Shown here: piece by piece, positions 1 to 4,990 of the stretch
Numbering within the stretch: the stretch's first letter is position 1
How the letters are laid out: each line of letters begins with the position of its first letter
From: an uncultured Ktedonobacteraceae bacterium
GTDB taxonomy: Bacteria; Chloroflexota; Ktedonobacteria; Ktedonobacterales; Ktedonobacteraceae
DNA length: 5,589 nucleotides
Assembly: GCA_955652655.1 (NCBI GenBank)
Contig: CATPCK010000797.1
Location: 1 to 5,589, forward strand
Direction of reading: 5' to 3'
The notes under the pieces: model-generated
The model's input: only the letters and a program-made list of their open reading frames with translations
Databases searched by the model: none
Told to the model about the DNA's origin: nothing
Made by a program: the position numbers and the translations under genes

Positions 1-2
1 AC

Positions 3-515
3 GGAGAATTGGAGTGGGCTATCGTGGACGAAGAACTGAACCCCTATGTCGACGGTCTCTTCAGGAACGTGGACACGGCTCTCTATGGACGGGTCACCTA
101 TCTGGGAATGCAGAGTTATTGGCCAACCGTGCTCACGGACCCACAGGCCTCGCCACGCGACCTCGCACACGCTCACTGGGTCGAGAATGTCTCCAAAATC
201 GTGTTTTCAACAACGCTCTCTCGTGCGGAATGGAAGAATGCACGGCTGGTGAAAGACCACATTGCGGAAGAAATCGCATCACTCAAACAACAGCCTGGCC
301 TCGACCTCATGATCTTCGGTAGCCCCCGATTGACCCATACGTTTATCCATCTGGGCTTGATTGATGAATACCGCCTCTTTCTCAATCCGATTGTCTTAGG
401 TGGTGGAATCCCACTCTTTCAAGACATCAAGGACCCGACGAAGCTGAAGCTGCTAGAAGCAAAGACGTTCCAGGCAGGGGTGGTTGGACTTCACTACCAG
501 GCAGTCAGGCCATAA
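3..515 (+). CDS. Dihydrofolate reductase / RibD C-terminal family protein, 5' end cut by window edge
   Basis: The family (RibD C-terminal/DHFR-like fold, PF01872) covers NADPH-dependent cytosolic reductases; most stand-alone members have no assigned substrate. Seen in the sequence: DTALYGRVTYLGM matches the family's 'D..L.GR.TY.GM' block. Near the C-terminus, FGSPRLTHTFIHLGLIDEY is followed by LNPIVLGGGIPLF, the familiar glycine-rich 'GLIDEYRL...P.VLGGG..LF' nucleotide-binding signature. The frame is open to the left edge (G-E before the TTG at 9). The usual first beta strand and 'LDG' block, about 20 residues, are missing, so the true start lies outside the window and the TTG at 9 is not the start. 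The stop is TAA at 513-515. Family assignment is firm; function as a true folate reductase is not supported. Confidence 0.88.
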   Translation, partial: GELEWAIVDEELNPYVDGLFRNVDTALYGRVTYLGMQSYWPTVLTDPQASPRDLAHAHWVENVSKIVFSTTLSRAEWKNARLVKDHIAEEIASLKQQPGLDLMIFGSPRLTHTFIHLGLIDEYRLFLNPIVLGGGIPLFQDIKDPTKLKLLEAKTFQAGVVGLHYQAVRP

Positions 516-577
516 CCGACGCTCATCAGAGCATGGGAAGTGCATGACGTGTGAACCTTCGCCCGCGCTGCACGTCT

Positions 578-622
578 CATCAGGGGGTTGCCCATCTGAT
601 GGCCTAGATTTCGGCAACCCCT
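578..622 (+). repeat. Two overlapping inverted repeats after the reductase gene (possible terminator or attenuator-like fold)
   Basis: GGGGTTGCC (584-592) pairs perfectly with GGCAACCCC (613-621), with one more G-U pair outside and a 20-nt loop. A second, shorter stem, CATCAG (578-583) with CTGATG (596-601), uses overlapping bases, so the two cannot form together. No T-tract follows, so a standard intrinsic terminator is not supported. The hairpin sits about 65 bases after the upstream stop. The rest of the 516-814 spacer shows no convincing gene on either strand. Confidence 0.45.
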
Positions 623-736
623 CTCCCCTGGAATGGGAAAGTACGAGGGTGATGGCAGGAGCCTTGTGTCATTCCTCTCTCGATCCTGCGTTGTCAAAGA
701 AGAGAAGGCTCATCGGAAACGTGCGCATTCCCCGTG

Positions 737-806
737 TCTTCAGGCTTGAATTGCAGTAACCTGGAGTGAAGTAATGGAAAGAATTCTTTGGCATCAAGCC
801 TGAGGA
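737..806 (+). repeat. Long-range inverted repeat that would cover the SD of the PPOX gene
   Basis: TCTTCAGGCTTGA (737-749) pairs with TCAAGCCTGAGGA (794-806) over 13 positions, with one G-U pair. The right arm contains most of the SD GAGGAG (802-807) of the gene starting at 815. The 44-nt loop contains a perfect 12-bp palindrome, AAAGAATTCTTT (778-789). If transcription starts upstream of 737, the arm could hide the ribosome site. If it starts inside the loop, as the weak promoter at 746-775 would imply, the stem cannot form in RNA and the repeat might be a DNA operator instead. Confidence 0.45.
746..775 (+). promoter_or_regulatory. Weak candidate promoter for the PPOX-fold gene
   Basis: TTGAAT (746-751) and AGTAAT (770-775) are separated by 18 bases, each matching the sigma70 consensus at four of six positions. 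It would give a leader of about 33 bases. The match is poor and it is listed only because no better candidate was found in the spacer. Confidence 0.2.
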
Positions 807-814
807 GAAGAAAC

Positions 815-1282
815 ATGGCAACAGACGACACCCCAACTCCTCTTCGCACACTCTCGCAGCAAGAAATAGCACACGTACTGAATCTGGCTATTCCAGCGCA
901 TCTGGCAACGCTTGACCCTGCTGGATTCCCTCGCATTACTCCTATCTGGTTCCTCTGGGAAGACGGGATATTTTATATGTCCAGCGGGGAGGAAAGACGC
1001 CATGTGCATGATCTTGCTCGTGATCCACGTGCGGGGCTCTGTATTAGTATTGAAGAAGGCCAGACCCAGGGAGGTAGCCGTCCGTATCGCCAGATCGTTG
1101 TACGTGGATATGCGCAAGTGCAGCCTGACGCAGATGAAAGATGGGCGCGCAAGCTTCTCCTGAAGTATATCACTGGTCAAGCAGGAGTGTTACGGGCTCA
1201 GCAGGGCGCAGGGAAGCCTCTTGCTGTCATCGCGTTGCGTCCAGAACGCTTTTTGACAACCGGGAACTTTCCTGCAAAATAG
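815..1282 (+). CDS. Pyridoxamine 5'-phosphate oxidase-fold (PPOX class) flavin/F420-binding protein
   Basis: A 155-residue soluble protein of the split-barrel PPOX superfamily, whose members bind FMN, F420 or related cofactors and reduce or oxidise small molecules. Seen: 'AHLATLDPAGFPRITPIWFLWEDG' (about residues 28-51) is the typical first pair of strands. It is followed by 'FYMSSGEERRHVHDLARDPRAGLCI' (53-77), where the R-H-V-x-x-L-x-x-D-P block is characteristic, and by 'IVVRGYAQV' (94-102). The end 'IALRPERFLTTGNF' matches the usual closing strand. The ATG at 815 is chosen because GAGGAG (802-807) lies 7 bases upstream and the family normally starts close to this length; the frame is open to a TTG at 788 but that lacks a ribosome site. 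It appears monocistronic. True PdxH is longer, so pyridoxal phosphate synthesis is unlikely. FMN versus F420 cannot be decided by reading. Confidence 0.85.
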   Translation: MATDDTPTPLRTLSQQEIAHVLNLAIPAHLATLDPAGFPRITPIWFLWEDGIFYMSSGEERRHVHDLARDPRAGLCISIEEGQTQGGSRPYRQIVVRGYAQVQPDADERWARKLLLKYITGQAGVLRAQQGAGKPLAVIALRPERFLTTGNFPAK

Positions 1283-1356
1283 TCATGAGTCATCCCGACC
1301 TCTTGCATCTTTTTCAGGAGTACATCACCAACCATCAATCAAGCAGTATCTCCCAC

Positions 1357-1390
1357 ATGTAAGGATGATCCGGGGCAGATCCTCTTACAT
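1357..1390. repeat. Imperfect hairpin between convergent reading frames
   Basis: ATGTAAG (1357-1363) pairs with CTTACAT (1384-1390). Inside, GATC (1367-1370) pairs with GATC (1378-1381) around the loop CGGGGCA, separated by a small internal loop. It lies about 75 bases after the PPOX stop and overlaps the last codons of the decayed minus-strand frame. It may serve as a weak terminator, but no T-run follows on the plus strand. Confidence 0.35.
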
Positions 1391-1472
1391 TCCATGCCTG
1401 CGCTTGAACGCCTCAATCTCGTCTACAGCAAACGTAATTCCTGGGTATCGTTCCCAGCTGAATAATGTAACA

Positions 1473-1493
1473 GAGCACTACTTGGTAGTGCTC
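1473..1493. repeat. Perfect 9-bp hairpin with a 3-nt loop
   Basis: GAGCACTAC (1473-1481) and GTAGTGCTC (1485-1493) are perfect complements around TTG. There is no T-tract on either side. It falls inside the decayed minus-strand frame, so it could be a by-product of coding sequence. A smaller stem, CTGGG (1441-1445) with CCCAG (1453-1457), lies just before it. Confidence 0.4.
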
Positions 1494-1513
1494 CGCATCA
1501 CCGCCATACCTAC

Positions 1514-1542
1514 TTGTCTTTATACCTCTCACGCGCTATAGT
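1514..1542 (+). promoter_or_regulatory. Candidate sigma70-type promoter for the membrane-protein/sbcD operon
   Basis: TTGTCT (1514-1519) and TATAGT (1537-1542) are exactly 17 bases apart. The -10 matches the consensus at five of six positions and the -35 at four. Transcription would start near 1549, leaving a leader of about 95 bases before the ATG at 1644. It is the best promoter-like match seen between 1283 and 1643. Confidence 0.5.
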
Positions 1543-1643
1543 AGGGTTATCATTCTGGCACCTACAACGTGTTCCAGGTTTCGATAATCAAAAAAGAACT
1601 GTCTGATATACTCGTCGCGGTTTAAGCGGCCTCGGAGTGCAAA

Positions 1644-2051
1644 ATGGCGAATTTCATCGCGCAACTACATTACTTCAACCTGTTCCTGGTCCTCGCTGCC
1701 AGCCTGGTAGCAGGTATCTGGGGACTTGTCCTCTTCTTCATGAAGAAAACCACAACCATTTACCGGCCCTGGCGCATCACACTCATTTTTACAGCTATCG
1801 TTGCTCTGTTGCAAGGAGTATTCGGTATCTTACTGGTACTTCTTGGTCAGAAGCCAGGCACTGGCACCGACCTCTATTACCTGCATTACGTCTATGGTGG
1901 CATTGTTGCGCTGGCAATTCCCGTCGCTCTGACGTATGCTACTAGCGGTAAAAATGTGCGGCGGGACGTCCTGGTCTTTAGCCTCGCGGCCCTCGTACTC
2001 TTTGCCGCCGGCTTCCGTGCCTGGATGACCGGACCAGTACATTGGCCATAA
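1644..2051 (+). CDS. Small four-helix integral membrane protein of unknown function
   Basis: The protein has 135 residues and four clear hydrophobic segments at about 11-33, 43-68, 78-100 and 108-127. The loops are short: a basic loop KKTTTIYRPWR after helix 1, a polar loop with PGTGTD after helix 2, and SGKNVRRD after helix 3. By the positive-inside rule the two basic loops face the cytoplasm, putting both ends outside. There is no signal peptidase site and no cysteine. Histidines at H9 and H81 (LHYVYGG) and a C-terminal RAWMTG sit at membrane edges; such histidines can bind haem in small cytochrome-like proteins, but nothing proves this here. The start is ATG with GGAG (1634-1637) six bases upstream. 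It ends 16 bases before sbcD with no terminator between, so the two are probably cotranscribed. I do not recognise the family. Confidence 0.85.
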   Translation: MANFIAQLHYFNLFLVLAASLVAGIWGLVLFFMKKTTTIYRPWRITLIFTAIVALLQGVFGILLVLLGQKPGTGTDLYYLHYVYGGIVALAIPVALTYATSGKNVRRDVLVFSLAALVLFAAGFRAWMTGPVHWP

Positions 2052-2067
2052 CAATTTGGAGAGATTC

Positions 2068-3399
2068 ATGCGAGCTTCTTTTATTCACATAGCGGACACA
2101 CACCTGGGCTATGAACAATATGGCGTGCGCGAACGCTTTAACGATTTCAGCCGCGCTTTCTGGGACATCTTGGACGAGGCGGCTCATCGGCCAGTCGATT
2201 TTGTGGTCATTGCCGGAGACCTGTTCAATAAGCGCGCCATTGATGCCCTGACACTCATCCATGCTATTGAGGGCCTGAAGAAGCTCAAAGAAAAACATAT
2301 CCCCGTCATCGCCATCGAGGGCAACCACGACCGTAGCTATTATCGCGATGGCATTTCCTGGCTGCAATTTTTATGTCATCAAGAATATCTCACGCTTCTC
2401 GCTCCTATCATGCGCGACGGCGCACCCGTCCTCAGTTACTGGCAACCGGGCACCATGCGCGGCTCGCACATCGATCTGCTTAATGGACGCCTGCGCGTCT
2501 ACGGACTGCCCTGGCAGGGAGCGGCGACCAACCGCAGCATGGAAGGGCTGGCCGGTGCTTTAGCCGCCGCTCGTGCCGGGGAAGAAGCCGAGGGTGTCGA
2601 GTATCGCCTCCTCATGATGCATACAGGTATAGAAGGCATCGTACCGCGTGTCCAGGGCCTCCCCTCCATGTCACAGTTTCAACCGCTGCGTACCTGCGTG
2701 GACTACCTGGCGCTGGGCCATGTCCACAAGCCGTACGAATTTGATGGCTGGATATATAACCCCGGCTCGACTGAGACCTGGGGAGCCGAAGAGTCGGCAT
2801 GGGAGGACCGCGGCTACTATTTCGTCGAAATTGACACCAGCGAGCCGGAAAGAGTAATCGATCCCAATAAAACGGCGCGTTATCACCGTGCCACGCACCT
2901 GGTCAACAAACGCCGTCCCTTTGTGCGCCACGAACTGCGCGTGGACGGGCTGAATGAGCCAAACGCCCTCTACGCTCGCCTGGAAGACTACTGCCAACGC
3001 GAAGCATACAAACACCAGGACGACTCCCTGCGCCCGCTCGTGCAAATTCAATTGATCGGCACACTGAACTTCGATGCTGGCTCCCTCGACCAGCCACTTA
3101 TGGAGGAGATAGTAACCAACCACTTCCGTCCCCTCTACGTGCGCGTCGACAACAACACCAATGACCAGGACTATATCCCCGAAGGCGGCGACATCGATGG
3201 ACGCGACCGCTCCGCCTGGCATGAATTGGAACGCCGCATCTTTGAAGAACTCGTAAGCCGGGATAATCGCTATCTACCCGCCAAGGAACAATGGAGTACA
3301 GTGCTGGCCGACCTCAAGAAGATGGCCCTTGATAAAGACGATCCAACAATCATCGCCCAGTTCCTGCGCGACAAACGCACCGAACTCCTGGCAACATAA
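2068..3399 (+). CDS. sbcD: Exonuclease subunit SbcD (Mre11-type nuclease)
   Basis: This is a 443-residue calcineurin-like phosphoesterase of the SbcD/Mre11 family. These Mn-dependent nucleases work with the SbcC/Rad50 ATPase to open hairpins and process double-strand-break ends. All metal-binding motifs are visible: D10-x-H12 (ADTHLG), G50-D51 (IAGDLF), G85-N-H-D88, H185 (MMHTG) and G217-H-V-H220, so the active site looks intact. NPGSTETWGAEES (231-243) follows as expected for the capping side of the fold. The C-terminal part (about 285-443) ends in a charged helical region (WHELERRIFEEL, LADLKKMAL), a plausible Rad50-docking segment. The ATG at 2068 is preferred over an in-frame TTG at 2056 because GGAG (2058-2061) is six bases from it and the protein then begins directly at the first beta strand. 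It is the second gene of a likely operon with the membrane protein upstream. The expected partner sbcC does not follow in the window. Confidence 0.95.
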   Translation: MRASFIHIADTHLGYEQYGVRERFNDFSRAFWDILDEAAHRPVDFVVIAGDLFNKRAIDALTLIHAIEGLKKLKEKHIPVIAIEGNHDRSYYRDGISWLQFLCHQEYLTLLAPIMRDGAPVLSYWQPGTMRGSHIDLLNGRLRVYGLPWQGAATNRSMEGLAGALAAARAGEEAEGVEYRLLMMHTGIEGIVPRVQGLPSMSQFQPLRTCVDYLALGHVHKPYEFDGWIYNPGSTETWGAEESAWEDRGYYFVEIDTSEPERVIDPNKTARYHRATHLVNKRRPFVRHELRVDGLNEPNALYARLEDYCQREAYKHQDDSLRPLVQIQLIGTLNFDAGSLDQPLMEEIVTNHFRPLYVRVDNNTNDQDYIPEGGDIDGRDRSAWHELERRIFEELVSRDNRYLPAKEQWSTVLADLKKMALDKDDPTIIAQFLRDKRTELLAT

Positions 3400-3459
3400 A
3401 AAGGTAAATGTATGGGCGAAGCTTGCCCCGCTCCATAAGCGTCAAGTGAAGAAAAAAGG

Positions 3460-3493
3460 ACGGGAAAAACGAAGAAGGATGGGGTTTTCCCGT
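3460..3493. repeat. 9-bp hairpin downstream of sbcD
   Basis: ACGGGAAAA (3460-3468) and TTTTCCCGT (3485-3493) pair perfectly around a 16-nt loop. The TTTT lies inside the stem rather than after it, so it is at best an unusual terminator for the sbcD transcript. The large loop makes it less stable than the stem length suggests. Confidence 0.4.
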
Positions 3494-3540
3494 AGGGGCG
3501 GGAGTGGAGTGGATGGGGAGTGGGGACGCTTGCGTCGCCC
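3491..3540. repeat. G-rich, REP-like intergenic sequence with a GACGC/GCGTC palindrome
   Basis: A run of G-tracts (GGGG 3495-3498, GGG 3500-3502, GGGG 3515-3518, GGGG 3522-3525, with GGAGT units between) leads into the palindrome GACGCTTGCGTC (3525-3536), which is followed by GCCC. The style, a CGTAGGGGCG entry and a short GC palindrome flanked by GGG/CCC, resembles REP-type dispersed repeats that I associate with Chloroflexota and cyanobacterial intergenic regions. Only one copy is visible here, so repeat status is inference. Confidence 0.3.
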
Positions 3541-3572
3541 TGGCAGGAGGGGGACATGCGATCACGGGACCA

Positions 3573-3635
3573 GGACGAGGGCGCTCCCGAGGCGACATCA
3601 CAAAATACTTGCCCCTGTCCAACTTGCCCTCGTCC
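3573..3635 (+). promoter_or_regulatory. Structured leader before the FAD oxidoreductase gene
   Basis: GGACGAGGGC (3573-3582) is a perfect 10-bp complement of GCCCTCGTCC (3626-3635), enclosing 43 bases. An alternative pairing of CGGGAC (3565-3570) with GTCCCG (3632-3637) competes for the right arm. The stem closes about 12 bases before the SD AGGA (3647-3650), leaving that site free in an A/T-rich stretch. No known riboswitch consensus (TPP, SAM, glycine or cobalamin) could be matched by eye. No good promoter was found in 3400-3655, so this gene may be read through from sbcD. Confidence 0.4.
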
Positions 3636-3655
3636 CGAAAAATAATAGGAATAAC

Positions 3656-4855
3656 ATGCAATCACACACACAAACACAACCCGACCCACATCTTACACAG
3701 CAAATCCCCTGGTGGAACGACCTTGACCCCGCGGCACTTGCCGAACTAGAACTACCCGACATCCGGTCATTGCCAGCGCAAACTGTTGACGTCGTCGTAA
3801 TCGGCGGCGGTGTAGCTGGCCTCAGCGCGGCCCTGAGCGCCTCCAGGGCCGGATCCCACGTACTGGTACTGGAATCCGCGACCATGCTTGGATACGGCGC
3901 CACCGGGCGCAACGCCGGTATATTGAGCGCCGGCATCAACATGCATCTTACCGACCTCGACCTCCACGGACCTGAGGCCGCCTTCTGGCCTGAAACTACT
4001 CGCCTTCTCCTCTCGCTTGTTGAAGAAGCCGTCCGGCCAGGAGCCATCCTCTCCGCCCATTTGACCGGAGCGCTCAGCCTTGCCGAAAGTACCCACGCCG
4101 CACATAAACTTGCCCGCGAGGCACGCGCCCGCCTATCTGCGGGCCTGCGCGCGGAAATGTGGACACCCGCCCGGGTCTCAGAAATGACTGCCGGGCGACT
4201 CAGCACGCGCTCAGTCGTTAGTGCCCTCTGGCTGCCCGACGAGGGACGCATACACCCCCTTACACTACTGGCACACCTGGCACAACAGGCACGAACTCAG
4301 GGTGCCGCCATTGCAGGGAATGCCCGTGTAGAAACCTATCAGGAAATACAGCGCTATACGGACAACCACCACTGGCAAATCAGCCTGTCCAATGGCACGG
4401 TCATCACCGCCCGCGGCCTTGTTCGCGCCGTTGGACCCACCATACAGCCAAACCAGCGTATCTACGCGCTCGCCTTCGCGGCTGATCTCCCTGACAACTT
4501 CCCCCTCTTCTGGGACGCCTCTCCCTACACCTACACCGACTTCAGACCAGGCAACGGGCGTCTCACCGTCAGCGGCGGACGCTATGGCAAAGCCGGTGTT
4601 ACTCACCGCGATGCCACATACTACCAGCGCCTGGCAGACGCCGCCCGCCACTGGCTCCCCGAGCTCCAAGGCAAAGAGCCAGCCTACGCCTGGGCAGTGG
4701 ACCTCGCCGTATCTGCCAACATGATACCCACCCTCAACCAATTTGGAAATACCGCCCCCGCTTATGCCATCGACGGACTGGGCGCTCTCGGCGTCCTCCC
4801 CGGCATCGTCCTCGGCCAACGCGCCGGCAAAACCATAGCCCAAACCCTCTCTTGA
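3656..4855 (+). CDS. FAD-dependent oxidoreductase (DAO family, DadA/ThiO-like)
   Basis: A 399-residue flavoprotein of the D-amino-acid-oxidase superfamily (PF01266), cytosolic or membrane-peripheral. Members oxidise amino or secondary-amine groups using FAD; the substrate here is unknown. Seen: an N-terminal tail with PWW (18-20), then the dinucleotide fold VVVIGGGVAGLSAAL (46-60) with GxGxxG at 50-55 and the ribose-binding acid E73 at the end of VLVLE. GATGRNAGILSAG (81-93) matches the block common in DadA/OrdL-type oxidoreductases. The second FAD-contact region is near the C-terminus, GLGALGVLPGIVLGQRAGKTIA (374-395). The length is typical. The ATG at 3656 is chosen because AGGA (3647-3650) precedes it and the Rossmann fold follows at a normal distance. 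The frame is open to 3329, but that extension overlaps sbcD and is a low-complexity basic stretch unlike a protein. Codon use is more GC-rich than in upstream genes. Confidence 0.9.
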   Translation: MQSHTQTQPDPHLTQQIPWWNDLDPAALAELELPDIRSLPAQTVDVVVIGGGVAGLSAALSASRAGSHVLVLESATMLGYGATGRNAGILSAGINMHLTDLDLHGPEAAFWPETTRLLLSLVEEAVRPGAILSAHLTGALSLAESTHAAHKLAREARARLSAGLRAEMWTPARVSEMTAGRLSTRSVVSALWLPDEGRIHPLTLLAHLAQQARTQGAAIAGNARVETYQEIQRYTDNHHWQISLSNGTVITARGLVRAVGPTIQPNQRIYALAFAADLPDNFPLFWDASPYTYTDFRPGNGRLTVSGGRYGKAGVTHRDATYYQRLADAARHWLPELQGKEPAYAWAVDLAVSANMIPTLNQFGNTAPAYAIDGLGALGVLPGIVLGQRAGKTIAQTLS

Positions 4856-4881
4856 CATACGCCTCCCCCCAACACTACAAT
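4852..4881 (+). promoter_or_regulatory. Strong sigma70-type promoter for the DUF4395 gene
   Basis: TTGACA (4852-4857) is a perfect -35 and TACAAT (4876-4881) matches the -10 at five of six positions, with an 18-base spacer. The -35 overlaps the TGA stop (4853-4855) of the FAD oxidoreductase gene. Transcription would start near 4888, giving a leader of about 100 bases. The DUF4395 gene is therefore probably its own transcription unit. Confidence 0.7.
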
Positions 4882-4900
4882 GAATACAACAAATGAAGTT

Positions 4901-4925
4901 AGTTGATAGAATAAATCAACTTTTT
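4901..4925 (+). promoter_or_regulatory. AT-rich dyad with T-run just after the start point (operator or weak attenuator)
   Basis: AGTTGAT (4901-4907) and ATCAACT (4915-4921) are perfect inverted arms around a 7-base centre, followed by TTTT (4922-4925). As DNA, a dyad 13-20 bases after the predicted start point suits a repressor operator. As RNA, the short A-U-rich stem plus U-run resembles a weak intrinsic terminator within the leader. The sequence alone does not decide between them. Confidence 0.45.
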
Positions 4926-4945
4926 ACTTATCAAACCAACATCAT

Positions 4946-4981
4946 AGGGACAAGGAAGTCCTTCTAGCGCGCTGGAAGGAG
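4946..4981 (+). promoter_or_regulatory. Leader hairpin sequestering the DUF4395 SD, with a competing alternative hairpin
   Basis: TCCTTCTAG (4959-4967) pairs with CTGGAAGGA (4972-4980) through nine pairs, one of them T-G, around a CGCG loop. The right arm contains the SD AAGGAG (4976-4981), so this fold would block initiation at 4991. An alternative stem, AGGGAC (4946-4951) with GTCCTT (4958-4963), has six pairs and a 6-base loop and uses the same TCCTT bases, so it would free the SD. The two folds are mutually exclusive. No known riboswitch class was recognised. Confidence 0.5.
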
Positions 4982-4990
4982 ATGCATATC

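Larger units (their letters stand above)
1385..1664 (-). pseudogene. Decayed C-terminal fragment of an unrecognised protein-coding gene, minus strand
   Basis: Read on the minus strand, this stretch gives protein-like text broken twice. From about 1664 down to 1539 one frame reads ...LNRDEYIRQFFFDYRNLEH and so on, then hits an in-frame TAG at 1536-1538. The same frame continues with GIKTSRYGGDAEHYQVVLCY down to about 1464. A shift of frame then gives SWERYPGI followed by TFAVDEIEAFKRRHGM and a TAA at 1385-1387. The last segment, with its charged helix and tidy stop, looks strongly like a real C-terminus. Neither downstream segment has a plausible start and ribosome site of its own, so this is not an intact small gene. 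The N-terminal part is absent, as the plus-strand membrane gene begins at 1644 and overlaps the first few codons. I do not recognise the family. The alternatives are chance protein-likeness or sequencing errors in a live gene. Confidence 0.42.

Noticed and set aside
9..11. TTG as start of the first gene
   Set aside because: The frame is open upstream to the window edge and the first beta strand of the family is missing, so the gene is partial at its 5' end.
788..814. N-terminal extension of the PPOX-fold gene from TTG at 788
   Set aside because: No ribosome site at 788, while the ATG at 815 has GAGGAG at a 7-base gap; the extra residues are not family-like.
2056..2067. TTG start for sbcD
   Set aside because: The SD GGAG itself lies at 2058-2061 and is correctly spaced for the ATG at 2068.
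2671..3222. 183-codon open frame on the minus strand inside sbcD
   Set aside because: Lies wholly antisense to a well-supported gene and shows no recognisable domain; a typical shadow frame in moderately GC-rich DNA.
3408..3449. 13-codon leader peptide (MYGRSLPRSISVK)
   Set aside because: Only a weak AAAGG three bases upstream, no run of regulatory codons, and about 200 bases separate it from the next gene.
3329..3655. Long N-terminal extension of the FAD oxidoreductase
   Set aside because: It would overlap the last 71 bases of sbcD, is a basic low-complexity stretch, and a proper SD precedes the ATG at 3656.
3598..4251. 217-codon minus-strand open frame opposite the FAD oxidoreductase
   Set aside because: Ser/Arg/Pro/Ala-rich composition and full antisense overlap with an intact flavoprotein gene.
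4265..4858. 197-codon minus-strand open frame opposite the FAD oxidoreductase
   Set aside because: Gly/Val/Glu-rich shadow of the plus-strand codons with no domain or ribosome site.
4982..4984. ATG at 4982 as start of the DUF4395 gene
   Set aside because: It directly abuts the SD with no gap; the in-frame ATG at 4991 has a normal 9-base spacing.
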